Part shown: one piece after another, positions 45,733 through 55,241 of the stretch | Position numbering within the stretch: the first letter of the stretch is position 1 | How the letters are laid out: every line of letters begins with the position of its first letter | Source: Desulfurococcales archaeon | Lineage (GTDB): Archaea; Thermoproteota; Thermoprotei_A; Sulfolobales; Acidilobaceae | Direction of reading: 5' to 3' | DNA: 64,000 bases | Assembly (NCBI GenBank): GCA_015521705.1 | Contig: WANR01000040.1 | Location: 17,486 to 81,485 of the forward strand | Notes under the pieces: generated by a model | What the model was told of the DNA's origin: nothing | The model's database searches: none | The model's input: only the letters and a program-made list of their open reading frames with translations | Program-made: the position numbers and the translations under genes

Positions 45733-46781
45733 TCCTCTATAACCCCCAGGCTTACCCTCGACAATCGTATGAGGCCAATACGCTCAACCAGAGGCATTAC
45801 TACAGAATCCCCCTCCCTCTTCTTATCCCGAGCAATATGCGCCATGAGGTCGTTCACCCCAAAACCGCAGGGAACCGTTGTCGGCAGCCCTATGCTGGAT
45901 AAGAGCCTTTCGACCCTGTCAGCGCTCGAAGGATCCAGGCCAGCCAGCCTGGCAGACAGTCGAAGCTCACCCGAGAGGCCCATAGAGACGCTTCTGCCGT
46001 GGCTTATTGAATAGGCTGAGGCAGCCTCTATGGCGTGGCCGAGGGTGTGGCCCAGGTTTAGGACCCTCCTTAGGCCTGACTCTAGAAAGTCCTGGGAGAC
46101 TATATCCATTTTGACCCTCAAGCTCCTCTCTATAAGGGCCATGACGACTTCTGGATCCCTCGATAGTATCCCGTTTACGTTCTTCTCTATGAGGCTCAGG
46201 AATCCCTCGCCTTCGATCACGGCGTGTTTTACTACCTCGGCAAACCCCTCCAAGTATACATCGCTTGGCATAGTCTTGAGGAAGACGGGATCCACGACTA
46301 CGTAGTCTGGGTGGTAGAAGGTCCCTATAATGTTCTTTGACCCGAGATTAACGCCGTTCTTGCCGCCGACGGCAGCGTCGGCCATTGAAAGCGTTGTAGT
46401 GGGTATAAGGGCAAGCCTGACCCCTCTCATAAAGGTGGAGGCGACGAATCCGGCAAGATCTAGGAGCGAGCCGCCGCCTATGGCTACTAGTAGCGAGCCC
46501 CTGCCAAGCCCGTCCTTATACAAGTGGGACCAGAGGGCTAGGGCCTTGCCGACCGATTTAGAACTCTCGCCTCCCTTGAGTGCATAGACTCCGTGCCACT
46601 TGGCCTTGTCTATGATGCCTCCTAGGCCCTCCCTTACCCTCTCGTCTACTACTAGCGCGACCCTATCATGTAGCGGGGCTACTTCTACTAGGAACCTCTC
46701 GAGGCTGCCCTCCCCAACCATTATTGTCGCGGTCTTGGAGTAGCGTAGCTCGTACTTCACGGTTATAGGAGCCGCATCCAC
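45696..46781 (-). CDS. aroB: 3-Dehydroquinate synthase
   Basis: A 361-residue NAD- and zinc-dependent enzyme that cyclises [81 protein letters not shown] and the zinc site in [15 protein letters not shown] are all present. Together they are diagnostic of AroB rather than of glycerol dehydrogenase-like relatives. It overlaps aroD and the DAHP synthase gene. Confidence 0.96.
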   Translation of the reverse strand: MDAAPITVKYELRYSKTATIMVGEGSLERFLVEVAPLHDRVALVVDERVREGLGGIIDKAKWHGVYALKGGESSKSVGKALALWSHLYKDGLGRGSLLVAIGGGSLLDLAGFVASTFMRGVRLALIPTTTLSMADAAVGGKNGVNLGSKNIIGTFYHPDYVVVDPVFLKTMPSDVYLEGFAEVVKHAVIEGEGFLSLIEKNVNGILSRDPEVVMALIERSLRVKMDIVSQDFLESGLRRVLNLGHTLGHAIEAASAYSISHGRSVSMGLSGELRLSARLAGLDPSSADRVERLLSSIGLPTTVPCGFGVNDLMAHIARDKKREGDSVVMPLVERIGLIRLSRVSLGVIEEWLWGYLKKCAQ

Positions 46782-47578
46782 CTCAGCTCACCCATGAGCT
46801 TCCTAAACTCCTCCAGGGACAATTGTTGCCTAGAGTCGGACAGCGCTGCGTCAGGGCTGGGATGGACCTCCACCATGATCCCGTCAGCACCCGCTGCCAG
46901 TGCAGCCTTGGCTAGCGGAGGCACTAAGCTTCTCCTACCGGCTGGGTGGCTGGGGTCAGCTATTACTGGTAGATGGCTCCTCTCCTTGACCACTGGTATG
47001 GCAGCCACGTCTAGGGTGAACCTTGTGAGCGTCTCAAACGTCCTTATACCCCTCTCTACCAGCACAACGTTCTCGTTACCTTCAGCCATAACGTACTCAG
47101 CCGCATATAGCCACTCCTCGATAGTGTTGCCGAAGCCCCTCTTGAGAAAGACTGGAACCCCTGCCCTCCCGACCTCCCTTAGTAGCGGGAAGTTTTGCAT
47201 GCTACGAGCCCCTATCTGGAGAGCGTCGGCATGCCTCGCAACTACATCAACATGCCTAGTATCCATTACTTCCGTGACCACTGGTAGCCCGGCAATGTCG
47301 CCCGCCTTCCTCAGCAGTTTCAGCCCCTCCAAGCCAAGCCCTTGGAAGCTGTAAGGGCTGGTCCGCGGCTTGAAGGCCCCCCCTCTGAGAATATGAGCCC
47401 CAGCCTCCTTCACGGCTATAGCGGTTTCAACTATCTGATCCAGCGACTCTACCGAGCAGGGCCCCGCTACTACCACAGGCTTCCCAGCCCCGATCCTAAC
47501 GCCGGCCACGTCAACGATCGTCCTATCACGATACTCCCTACTAGCATACCTTAGACCCACCAGACAGCACCCCCGCAA
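46763..47578 (-). CDS. aroF: 3-Deoxy-D-arabino-heptulosonate-7-phosphate (DAHP) synthase
   Basis: A 271-residue type I-beta DAHP synthase, the first committed step of the shikimate pathway (PEP plus erythrose-4-phosphate). [33 protein letters not shown], the metal Cys in AGPC and [12 protein letters not shown] near residue 208 are diagnostic. There is no fused ACT or chorismate mutase domain, so direct feedback inhibition is unlikely from sequence. The first residues ([13 protein letters not shown]) may precede the true start. It overlaps tkt-C by up to 38 nt. Confidence 0.95.
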   Translation of the reverse strand: MRGCCLVGLRYASREYRDRTIVDVAGVRIGAGKPVVVAGPCSVESLDQIVETAIAVKEAGAHILRGGAFKPRTSPYSFQGLGLEGLKLLRKAGDIAGLPVVTEVMDTRHVDVVARHADALQIGARSMQNFPLLREVGRAGVPVFLKRGFGNTIEEWLYAAEYVMAEGNENVVLVERGIRTFETLTRFTLDVAAIPVVKERSHLPVIADPSHPAGRRSLVPPLAKAALAAGADGIMVEVHPSPDAALSDSRQQLSLEEFRKLMGELRWMRLL

Positions 47579-48542
47579 TAGAGCCCGCCACGGTGCAGGG
47601 ATCCAGGCCCATGAATCTCAGGAGCTCCTCATAACTACCAGCGGAAGAGCCAAAAGCGTCCCTAACCCCTATCCTATAAACCCTCCGCGGCAACCTCTCG
47701 GAAAGCACCTCAGAGACCAAGCTACCGAGACCCCCATAGATGCTGTGCTCTTCGAGCGTAACGACAAGTCCTGCACCCCTACTCCTGCCCACAATACATG
47801 GCTCATCTACGGGCTTGACACTGTAAACGTCGACCACTCCCACACTCAGACCCTTCCTCCTGAGAAGCCTTGAGGCCTCAAGAGCCACGCCCACCATTGC
47901 ACCCATGCTAAACACTACTGCATCACTACCCTCCTCTAGGACCTTACAGCCCCCTATCCTGAACTCTTCGCCACTCTCATAGATTCGGGGCGCGTTATCC
48001 CTCCCAATCCTCATGTAAGAGGGGCCCCTTGAATCCTCGACAAGCACTCTCACAAGCTGGTGGGTAGCCGTTTCATCGGCTGGGACTGCAATAGTGAAGC
48101 CCGGTAGTACCCTCATGAGAGCTATATCCTCTAAGGCCTGGTGAGAGGCCCCGTCCATGTAATCAGAGAAACCAGCATGGGTACCTATTATAGTCACCCT
48201 GAGTGAGTCCCTCGATATGGTATTCCTTATCTGCTCCCAAGCCCTCATTATAAAGGAGGAGAACGCTAGAGCCACAGGCCTTAGCCCAGCTATAGCGATC
48301 CCGGCAGCCGTGCCGATCAAGTCCTGCTCGCTAATGCCAACGTTCAGGAACCTCTCTGGGAACCTCCGCGAGAACTCAATAGACCCCGTTGACGACGCCG
48401 TATCAGCGTCGAGCACCACTAAATCCTCCATCTTATCCCCCAGCTCTACAAGGGACCGGGCAAGAGCCCTCCTATAGCTACCCCTAAATAGCCCCTCCAA
48501 GGCCCTGCAAACCTCCCCGGGTCTCAGCTGGAGTTGCTCCAC
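47541..48542 (-). CDS. Transketolase, C-terminal subunit
   Basis: A 333-residue protein equal to the pyrimidine-binding and C-terminal domains of transketolase. [28 protein letters not shown] contains the catalytic Glu for TPP activation, and [19 protein letters not shown] the typical substrate segment. It needs the N-terminal subunit encoded upstream to form the active site. Split transketolases are usual in archaea. Here they supply erythrose-4-phosphate to the shikimate pathway, as their position at the head of the aro operon suggests. Confidence 0.92.
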   Translation of the reverse strand: MEQLQLRPGEVCRALEGLFRGSYRRALARSLVELGDKMEDLVVLDADTASSTGSIEFSRRFPERFLNVGISEQDLIGTAAGIAIAGLRPVALAFSSFIMRAWEQIRNTISRDSLRVTIIGTHAGFSDYMDGASHQALEDIALMRVLPGFTIAVPADETATHQLVRVLVEDSRGPSYMRIGRDNAPRIYESGEEFRIGGCKVLEEGSDAVVFSMGAMVGVALEASRLLRRKGLSVGVVDVYSVKPVDEPCIVGRSRGAGLVVTLEEHSIYGGLGSLVSEVLSERLPRRVYRIGVRDAFGSSAGSYEELLRFMGLDPCTVAGSIAGVLSGGSKVC

Positions 48543-49387
48543 GTGTTGACTATGACAGCTTTAGGCGCGCCGCTGACGCGCTCCAGTAGTCTAAGCGTCG
48601 ATGCTATAGAGACCGGGTCGTCTGCTACTTCAACAACGTGCCAGTTGAACGCTTTTAGCCTGAGAGACAAGGGCTCCTTTGGCTTGACCGCCTCTGTATG
48701 GCCCGAGTGCTGCACACCGTTCCTGTCTATTATCATAATGACGTTATCCAGCCTATGAGAGCTCCCCGTGGCTATAGCCTCCCACACCTGGCCCTCGTCT
48801 AGTTCCCCGTCCCCCACTATCACGGCTACTTCCACGTTCTTCTTAGCGATCCTGGAGGCAAGAGCGATCCCGTTAGCCACCGAAAGACCCTGGCCAAGAG
48901 ATCCCGTAGACACCAGTATACCTGGCAGCCTACCAGCCTCTGGATGGCTCTGGAGCCTTGACCCAGCGACAAAGAACTCGGACTCTACGGATCCCCTGGG
49001 TATGACTCCTACGACCTCGTAGGTGGCATAGAGGGCTAGGCTTCCATGGCCCTTGCTGAGGATCACAACTCTCTCAACGCCCCTACTAGCGCCGGAGGGC
49101 ACCCAGAAGCCGTAGAGGGCTGCCAGTATGTTGGTGAGGGTGCGGGACGAGTCTATGTGCCATGAGAACCCCTTACTGGCCAGCTCCTCGAGGCGGGATT
49201 TTATGTTGAAGGATAACTGGGGGAGATCCGAGAGTCGAGTGGGTGGGAGGAGTCCTCTCAGCGATATTGGTATTCCATCACGCTCCCCTCGCTCAGTTAA
49301 AGGGATCGTGTGGTTAATTACATGTACAAGGCGGTTTAAAAACGTTTCCCCTGCCAGCTCTCGGGCGGGCTTATCCATGATTTGCAC
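48524..49387 (-). CDS. Transketolase, N-terminal subunit
   Basis: A 287-residue protein equal to the diphosphate-binding domain of transketolase. SKGHGSLALYATYEV near residue 112 and VIVGDGELDEGQVWEAIATGSSHRLDNVIMIIDRNG (the GDG-x-N-type TPP motif) are intact. HIDSSRT resembles the N-terminal His motif that binds the diphosphate. It is the first gene of the operon and overlaps its partner by 19 nt. The promoter probably lies just before 49387; TTTAAAAACG-like sequence near 49334 falls inside the gene, so the start may be a little downstream of the first ATG. Confidence 0.92.
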   Translation of the reverse strand: MQIMDKPARELAGETFLNRLVHVINHTIPLTERGERDGIPISLRGLLPPTRLSDLPQLSFNIKSRLEELASKGFSWHIDSSRTLTNILAALYGFWVPSGASRGVERVVILSKGHGSLALYATYEVVGVIPRGSVESEFFVAGSRLQSHPEAGRLPGILVSTGSLGQGLSVANGIALASRIAKKNVEVAVIVGDGELDEGQVWEAIATGSSHRLDNVIMIIDRNGVQHSGHTEAVKPKEPLSLRLKAFNWHVVEVADDPVSIASTLRLLERVSGAPKAVIVNTWSNSS

Positions 49388-49461
49388 GGAATTCGTGGAT
49401 CACTTGTGGAAACGGTTTTCCCTAGCAGTTGTGCTGGGATCTAGTACCGAGGTGGCGGTTC

Positions 49462-49977
49462 ATGGTCGATGCTAGGCGCGGCGCCTACGTGGTAATAGTG
49501 GTCTCGCTGCTAGGCCTCTTAGCGTACTCTCTGGGGGGATTCCTGGCCGGCTACGCGCAGCTATCAGAGGAACCGCTGAGAGAGGCTGCCAGGAGGGAGG
49601 CTCTCCTGCACTGGATGTACATAGCTGGTGAGGACAAGGATAGGCTAATAATGCAGTACAGGGAGGATGCAGTACTTTACTGGATCGGCGGCCCACTGAC
49701 AGGCGTATACAAGGGCTTGGATAACATATCTGCGCTCTGGGATCGCTTCTTCAATGGCAACGAGGACGAGCACGTTAGAGCCACCAATGTCAGGGCTCTT
49801 GAGATACAGGGTAAAGCCTACGTGATCGCTGATGTATCGCTTATAACGACCAGGGCGCAGACCGGAGAGAGGATCCTCCTAGACCTGACGTATATACTGG
49901 TTTTCGTGGAGAGCGATAGAGGCGTCCTCATAGAGGAGGAGTGGTGGATCATAGATTCAGCAACAAAGCTGGGGTAG
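49462..49977 (+). CDS. Membrane-anchored NTF2/SnoaL-like protein
   Basis: A 171-residue protein with one N-terminal membrane helix (about 8-30) and an external NTF2-like cone fold. The domain shows ALLHWMYIAGEDKDRLIMQYREDAVLYWIGGPLTGVYKGLDNISALWDRFF, as in SnoaL-like and DUF4440 proteins. No catalytic residues can be assigned. I chose the ATG at 49462 because the membrane segment follows it directly; an upstream GTG exists. It stands alone. Confidence 0.72.
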   Translation: MVDARRGAYVVIVVSLLGLLAYSLGGFLAGYAQLSEEPLREAARREALLHWMYIAGEDKDRLIMQYREDAVLYWIGGPLTGVYKGLDNISALWDRFFNGNEDEHVRATNVRALEIQGKAYVIADVSLITTRAQTGERILLDLTYILVFVESDRGVLIEEEWWIIDSATKLG

Positions 49978-50099
49978 CCCTTGGCAATAACTAGGGAATG
50001 CTCCCTTTACGTTTCAAGGATTTTTAAGAGTTTTATTAAGAAGTCTCTAAACCTTATTAATAGTTATCTGTAAACTCTCTTTTTACCCGGTATAGCTTT

Positions 50100-50405
50100 A
50101 TGCTGTACAGAGATGAATACTTACGGGTCTGGTGGTGGCTATTGTTGGGTAGCAGGGGAGGCTACACAAGAGCCAGGATACTTAAAGCCCTAATGGAAAA
50201 ACCCATGAATAAGCATCAGCTGTCACGCGAGCTAGGCCTAAACTACAAGACCATCGAGCACCACATACGCGTCCTCGTGGAGAACCAGATAGTAGAGCCC
50301 TCAAGCCCCGGGAAATACGGATCCGTTTACTACATACACAGGATAGCCATGGCTAGGCTGAAGGAGCTAGAAGACCTGGTTAGAAAGGCTCTTGGTGAGG
50401 CGTGA
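50100..50405 (+). CDS. Winged-helix transcription regulator (ArsR-like)
   Basis: A 101-residue winged helix-turn-helix protein. TRARILKALMEKPMNKHQLSRELGLNYKTIEHHIRVLVENQIVEP is a clear HTH with recognition helix and wing, as in archaeal ArsR/GntR-like regulators. The short C-terminal helix could dimerise. It is probably co-translated with the next membrane protein (GTGATG overlap). The pair resembles archaeal regulator plus membrane sensor modules. An AT-rich segment with CTTATTAATAG near 50053 is its likely promoter. Confidence 0.87.
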   Translation: MLYRDEYLRVWWWLLLGSRGGYTRARILKALMEKPMNKHQLSRELGLNYKTIEHHIRVLVENQIVEPSSPGKYGSVYYIHRIAMARLKELEDLVRKALGEA

Positions 50406-50695
50406 TGGTAGGGGTCTTCTGGGCCACGAACATCGTACTCTCAGCTATAGAGCTGCTAGCCGGAGTGCTCCTCGTAGCCATTTATACTAGGAGCGCGCTC
50501 AAGATCAGGACAAGGCCCGCAGCGCTCCTAGCAGTGCTTGGAGGAGCCATCCTGGCCCATGCGGCGTTCTCAATAACGGCTAGCATGAGCATGATAGCCA
50601 AAGGGCTGGGCTCGGAGGCCGCTATCCCCCTTATCCCTGTCAATGGCCTGGGTGCCTTAATAGCGGTTATAATAGCCCTCATAGCTTCCAGGTAG
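50405..50695 (+). CDS. Three-helix membrane protein, regulator partner
   Basis: About 96 residues with three membrane segments (roughly 7-27, 38-60 and 74-93) and no known motif. Its ATG overlaps the TGA of the winged-helix gene, and an in-frame GTG lies one codon earlier. Small membrane proteins coupled to ArsR-like regulators are common in archaea and may anchor or sense for the regulator. I assign no function. Confidence 0.65.
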   Translation: MVGVFWATNIVLSAIELLAGVLLVAIYTRSALKIRTRPAALLAVLGGAILAHAAFSITASMSMIAKGLGSEAAIPLIPVNGLGALIAVIIALIASR

Positions 50696-50726
50696 CCCCC
50701 AGGCAGGCCTGGTGGCCAGCGCCTTC

Positions 50727-51635
50727 CTAGTCCCTGGCAGACTCTATGAGGAACCTGTACACAGTGCCCCAAATGTAGTTGTCGCTCCTAAGCTTGTTTT
50801 CAAAGTTATTTATCAGGGCCCAGTCAGTGAAGGCCTTCTCGGTCTCTTCATCCCATTTACCAGTAACTTCGCCCCTATAGAATCCCAGTTTTTTCAGGGC
50901 CTCTTGCACCTTACCAGCAACCTCTTCCTTGGATACTACGTCTTCTGGCCTCTCGCGGGTCAGCATTATTAGCTCCCATATCTTGAAGATTCTTTTGAGC
51001 TCCTGCACAGGCTCCTGGTGGTCGTCGACCCTTAGATCCACGTATTTATCAGTGTATCCTCCATAGCCCCCTCTCTCCCTCACGACTATTATGGCTGCGG
51101 ACTGCTTACCCCTCTTATCGCCGCCGGCCCTATCACCAGCTTCTAGTGCTGCCAGCAGCTTATCTACCAGTTCTCCCCTGGTGGCCTCGAATGCCCTGGC
51201 CATTTCTTCTAGCACTTCAGGGCCTGCGAGTATGTTTCCTTGAACAGCATAGCCCTCGCCTACTATGTGGCCCGCGTAGCTGTAACATTTGCTTCCCGTA
51301 AAGGCTGCCGCCTCCCCCCTCGAGTCTACAATGCCAACCTGCCTCTCCTCCCTTTGTGGATCATCGCTTACCAGCATCCTGACCACTTCCCTGGCCCTAT
51401 ATCCCTTTGAGAGCAGCTCTAGCCCTCTCGGCCCATAGGAGATGTTCGCGAGGGCCTGAGTGGCTATGGCGCCAACTCTCGCCCTAGCCCACGGAACGAG
51501 GGCTCCCACTGCTACGAACTTTGACGCTACAGCCACTCCCAGGTCTCCATTATTAGGGTCGAAACCCACAATAGAAAACGTAGACAGCCTCCTCGCAATT
51601 CTTGCATCTAGGCGATCCAACATATACACCCCCAC
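50727..51635 (-). CDS. DUF1028 Ntn-hydrolase-like protein with peptidoglycan-binding-like C-terminal domain
   Basis: A 302-residue protein. The N-terminal part, FSIVGFDPNNGDLGVAVASKFVAVGALVPWARARVGAIATQA, is DUF1028, a family with an Ntn-hydrolase fold and unknown function. GSKCYSYAGHIVGEGYAVQGNILAGPEVLEEMA is also typical. The last ~75 residues (GKVQEALKKLGFYRGEVTGKWDEETEKAFTDWA) look like a peptidoglycan-binding-type helical domain, often attached to DUF1028. There is no signal peptide. It is divergent from the peptide transporter and may act on peptides brought in by it. Confidence 0.87.
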   Translation of the reverse strand: MGVYMLDRLDARIARRLSTFSIVGFDPNNGDLGVAVASKFVAVGALVPWARARVGAIATQALANISYGPRGLELLSKGYRAREVVRMLVSDDPQREERQVGIVDSRGEAAAFTGSKCYSYAGHIVGEGYAVQGNILAGPEVLEEMARAFEATRGELVDKLLAALEAGDRAGGDKRGKQSAAIIVVRERGGYGGYTDKYVDLRVDDHQEPVQELKRIFKIWELIMLTRERPEDVVSKEEVAGKVQEALKKLGFYRGEVTGKWDEETEKAFTDWALINNFENKLRSDNYIWGTVYRFLIESARD

Positions 51636-51738
51636 GGGTAGGCACAGTGATCGTAGTTAGTTGGAGAGGGGAAAATTTAAATTATGCCTCCCCACGATAT
51701 ATTTCCTATCTGACAATAACTAGGGGAAGGTGGAAATA

Positions 51739-53283
51739 ATGCCCTCCAGGAGCTTAGTTATAGGAGTCATCGGCGTAATAATAATAGCTATTTTAGTGGC
51801 CATGGCGGTTCTCCAGCCGCCAGCTCTCCGAAGGGAAGCAGTACTTATAGTGGGCACAACGTTTGACCCCAAAACCCTGGACCCGGCTCTGGCGTACGAC
51901 ATAGCATCGGCTATAGTGATACAAAACATCTTCGACACGCTCGTCACATACAAGCCTGGGACCACAGAGCTTCAGGGCAAGCTTGCAGAGAGATGGGAGT
52001 CTAACGAGAACGCCACCGTTTGGACATTCTACCTAAGGAAGGGGGTAAAGTTCCATGACGGGACAGAGCTCACGGCGGGTGACGTCAAGTATTCCATAGA
52101 GAGGGCTAAGGAACTACAAGGGCCCCCAGCATTCCTAATAGATGTCATAGACACGGTTGAAGTGGTTGACGACTACACTGTCAGGTTCATCCTTAAATAC
52201 CCATTCGCCCCCTTCCCCGCCCTAATGGCTTTCATGCTGACAGCCCCCGTAAGCCCCGAGGCTGCAGAAGAGCTGGGCGAAAGCTTCGCCGAGAACCCTG
52301 TAGGTACTGGGCCCTTCAAGCTAGAGTCGTGGGTTAAGGGCCAGGAAGTAGTCCTTGTAGCTAACGAGGACTACTGGAGAGGGAAGCCCAAGATTGACAA
52401 GGTCATTATAAGGATCTTCAAGGACCCCTCCTCGCTGAGGATAGCCCTGGAAAACGGAGAAGTGGACATGGCCTTCGGCATACAGCCATCCGACGTCCCC
52501 GCCCTCCTGGAGAACCCCGATATTAAGTCGCTGTCAATAGAGGGCCTTGTTATAGAGTGGCTGGGAATGAATCTTAGAAAAGAGCCGTTCAATAACCCGC
52601 TCTTCAGGAAAGCCGTCAACTATGCCATAAACTATGATTATATCCTAGAGAACATCCTGAAAGGCACCGCTGTGCGGCTATATGGCCCGCTACCGCCGGG
52701 TATATGGGGCTACGACCCTAACATAGAGTCCTATGCCTACAAGTACGACCCCGAGAAGGCTAAAGAGCTACTAGCCCAGGCAGGATACCCCAACGGAGAG
52801 GGCCTGCCCAAGATAGAACTGCTCATAAGCACCGAGGAGAGAGCCGAGAGAGGAGAGGTTGCAGCGGTTATACAGGACAATCTGAGGCAGATAGGTATAG
52901 AGGTTGAAATAGTTAACCTCGACTGGTCAACGTTCCTCGACAGGCTCTTCGCCAAGGACTTCGACATGTACATGGTTGACTGGTTCCCCGACTACGCGGA
53001 TCCAGACAACTGGTTCTACCCGCTCTTCTCCACGGAGGGCCTGGGCCTCGACGGCTACAATAATAGTAGGGTTGACGAGCTGACGAGGAAGGCTAGGACA
53101 ATAACTGACGTTGAAGAGAGGACAAGGATCTACCATGAACTGCAGAGAATAGTAGTGGAGGACGCCCCCTGGGCGTTCCTATACGTGCCCAAGCTCTACG
53201 TATTCATGCAAAAGAACGTGGAGGGATTTGTCCTTTACCCGGCGTACTATATAGACTTCTACCCCGTATACAAGACTTCTTAG
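51739..53283 (+). CDS. Peptide-type ABC transporter, substrate-binding protein
   Basis: About 514 residues of the SBP_bac_5 (DppA/OppA) family. There is a hydrophobic N-terminal signal or anchor (about 5-25). TFDPKTLDPALAYDIASAIVIQNIFDTLV and WTFYLRKGVKFHDGTELTAGDVKYSIERAK are the family signature. The C-terminal DWFPDYADPDNWFYPLF segment also fits. I chose ATG 51739 over GTG 51730 because GGGAAGGTGG lies at a good distance before it. It heads a five-gene operon; a TATA-like AAATTTAAATTAT lies near 51675. The ligand may be a peptide, an oligosaccharide or an amine. Confidence 0.9.
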   Translation: MPSRSLVIGVIGVIIIAILVAMAVLQPPALRREAVLIVGTTFDPKTLDPALAYDIASAIVIQNIFDTLVTYKPGTTELQGKLAERWESNENATVWTFYLRKGVKFHDGTELTAGDVKYSIERAKELQGPPAFLIDVIDTVEVVDDYTVRFILKYPFAPFPALMAFMLTAPVSPEAAEELGESFAENPVGTGPFKLESWVKGQEVVLVANEDYWRGKPKIDKVIIRIFKDPSSLRIALENGEVDMAFGIQPSDVPALLENPDIKSLSIEGLVIEWLGMNLRKEPFNNPLFRKAVNYAINYDYILENILKGTAVRLYGPLPPGIWGYDPNIESYAYKYDPEKAKELLAQAGYPNGEGLPKIELLISTEERAERGEVAAVIQDNLRQIGIEVEIVNLDWSTFLDRLFAKDFDMYMVDWFPDYADPDNWFYPLFSTEGLGLDGYNNSRVDELTRKARTITDVEERTRIYHELQRIVVEDAPWAFLYVPKLYVFMQKNVEGFVLYPAYYIDFYPVYKTS

Positions 53284-53302
53284 GAGGCGCTAGTGAGCAG
53301 CG

Positions 53303-54313
53303 ATGGCCAGGAGTATTCTAAACTATCTTTTTATGAGGCTCCTACAAGTAATCCCGACGGTTCTTGGAGTGTTATTCATCGTGTTTTTCCTTTCCAGGAT
53401 TCTCCCAGGCAACCCTGTTATAGCAATTCTGGGCCCCAAAGCTACGCCGGAGAATATTGAAAAAGTCGTGAAAGAGCTAGGGCTTGACAAGGATTACTTC
53501 ACCCAGTTCATAGAGTATCTTGGGGACGTTATCCGGCTGGACTTCGGCAGGTCGTATATAATGAACGTCGAAGTCAGAGACCTCTTATTCGACAGGCTCC
53601 CGGCCTCGTTTGAACTAGTCATAGTAGCCTACATCCTGTCAATTATTATAGGGCTCCCCCTAGGGATAATAGCTGCCCTGAAGAGGGGCACGTGGGTCGA
53701 CGACCTGGTCAGGATCCTGGGCGTCATAGGAATATCCATGCCCACAATATGGCTTGGCATGGTTCTCCAAATAGTGTTCGGCATATACCTTGGCTTCCCA
53801 GTGGGCGAGAGGATAGATCCGCTGCTAGCCCCCAAGAAGGTCACAGGCTTCATGCTGATAGATACGCTGCTGGAAGGCAACATCTATGGCTTCCTCGACG
53901 CATTGAAGAGGATAGCCCTCCCAGCACTAACACTGGCCCTACCCCTGTCAGGGCTCCTCATGAGGCTTGTCAGGACTAGCATGGTCGAAGTCCTTCTCTC
54001 GGATTATATAAGGACTGCTAAGATGAAGAGGGTTCCCAGAGACGTGCTGCTGTACAGGCACGCCCTCAAGAACGCCCTAATACCGGTGGTCACGGTTATG
54101 GGCTTGTACTTCGCCGTGGTAGTGACAGGCGACATAATAGTGGAGACGATATTCTCCTGGCCGGGCATTGGCAGGCTAATATACGAGGCGGTACTGCTGA
54201 GGGACTACATGGTTATCCAGGGGGCCGTGATCTTCATTTCACTAATATACGTTCTCGTGAATCTGGTGGTTGACGTGCTCTACTTCTACATAGACCCACG
54301 CATAAAGGCCTAG
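53303..54313 (+). CDS. Peptide-type ABC transporter, permease 1 (DppB-like)
   Basis: A 336-residue permease with about six membrane helices. The N-terminal LFIVFFLSRILPGNPV is the DppB/OppB signature, and the EAA loop lies in YIRTAKMKRVPRDVLLYRHALKNALIPVVTVMG. It forms the channel with the next gene. The spacing to the binding-protein gene is 19 nt. Confidence 0.93.
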   Translation: MARSILNYLFMRLLQVIPTVLGVLFIVFFLSRILPGNPVIAILGPKATPENIEKVVKELGLDKDYFTQFIEYLGDVIRLDFGRSYIMNVEVRDLLFDRLPASFELVIVAYILSIIIGLPLGIIAALKRGTWVDDLVRILGVIGISMPTIWLGMVLQIVFGIYLGFPVGERIDPLLAPKKVTGFMLIDTLLEGNIYGFLDALKRIALPALTLALPLSGLLMRLVRTSMVEVLLSDYIRTAKMKRVPRDVLLYRHALKNALIPVVTVMGLYFAVVVTGDIIVETIFSWPGIGRLIYEAVLLRDYMVIQGAVIFISLIYVLVNLVVDVLYFYIDPRIKA

Positions 54314-54326
54314 GAGGGCCAGAGCC

Positions 54327-55241
54327 TTGCTAGGCAGGCTTTCCCCCGAGGCGAAAGAGACTCTTGCAAGGTTCATGCAGCCCTCAACGATTATCGGGCT
54401 CTCGATACTAGTCGGCATAGTGGCTCTCGGAGTAATAGTGCCGCTGGCCTCGCCGTACGATCCCTATGCTACCTCCGAGGACGTACTTAGGCCCCCGCTC
54501 AGCGAGGGGCCAGCATGGCCATACATACTGGGGACCGACTCGCTTGGAAGAGATCTTTTCACGAGGATCTTCTATGCAGTGTCAATAGACCTGGCGGTAG
54601 CCCTGGTCACAGTGGGCCTGGCGGTCTCTATCGGCATGGTTATAGGCCTCGTTTCCGGGTACTTTGGCGGCATCCTGGATTCGGTATTGATGAGGATCAT
54701 GGACGTGCTGATCTCTATTCCAGGATTCATGCTGGCTATAGCTGTTGCGGCGGCCCTGGGGGCGAGCCTCTTTAACGCCATGCTGGCAGTAGCTGTTGTA
54801 ACGATCCCCATCTATGCACGGCTCATGAGGGGGGTGACGCTCTCGGTCAAGGAGCAGCTGTACGTGACGGCCGCTAAGGAGGCAGGCCTTAGCAGTTTCA
54901 GGATCTTGTTCAGGCATATACTGCCAAACGCCATGGCTCCGCTAATAGTGCAGTCCACGATCGAGCTGGGCAATGCTATAATATACATAGCTAGCCTCAG
55001 CTTCATAGGCCTGGGAGCCCAGGAGCCCCAGCCAGAGTGGGGCCTCATGCTTAGCACTGGCAGAAAGTACCTGAGGGAGGCCTGGTGGTACCCAACATTC
55101 CCAGGGCTAATGATTTTCCTAGTAGTCCTGGCATTCAACCTCATAGGAGACGGGCTGAGAGACGCCCTGGATCCCAGGCTAAGGGGAACGCTTAAAATAA
55201 GGAGGTCGATAGTATGGCAGTTGTTGAAGTCCGAAACCTGA
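54327..55241 (+). CDS. Peptide-type ABC transporter, permease 2 (DppC-like)
   Basis: A 304-residue permease. HILGTDSLGRDLFTRIFYAV-like sequence (YILGTDSLGRDLFTRI) and the EAA loop KEQLYVTAAKEAGLSSFRILFRHILPNAMAPLIVQ mark it as DppC/OppC. It has a TTG start 13 nt after the previous gene and overlaps the first ATPase gene by 28 nt. Confidence 0.93.
   Translation: MLGRLSPEAKETLARFMQPSTIIGLSILVGIVALGVIVPLASPYDPYATSEDVLRPPLSEGPAWPYILGTDSLGRDLFTRIFYAVSIDLAVALVTVGLAVSIGMVIGLVSGYFGGILDSVLMRIMDVLISIPGFMLAIAVAAALGASLFNAMLAVAVVTIPIYARLMRGVTLSVKEQLYVTAAKEAGLSSFRILFRHILPNAMAPLIVQSTIELGNAIIYIASLSFIGLGAQEPQPEWGLMLSTGRKYLREAWWYPTFPGLMIFLVVLAFNLIGDGLRDALDPRLRGTLKIRRSIVWQLLKSET

Noticed and set aside
46794..47354. 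A 186-codon plus-strand frame opposite the DAHP synthase gene
   Set aside because: Ser/Leu-rich shadow composition; the minus-strand gene has complete family motifs.
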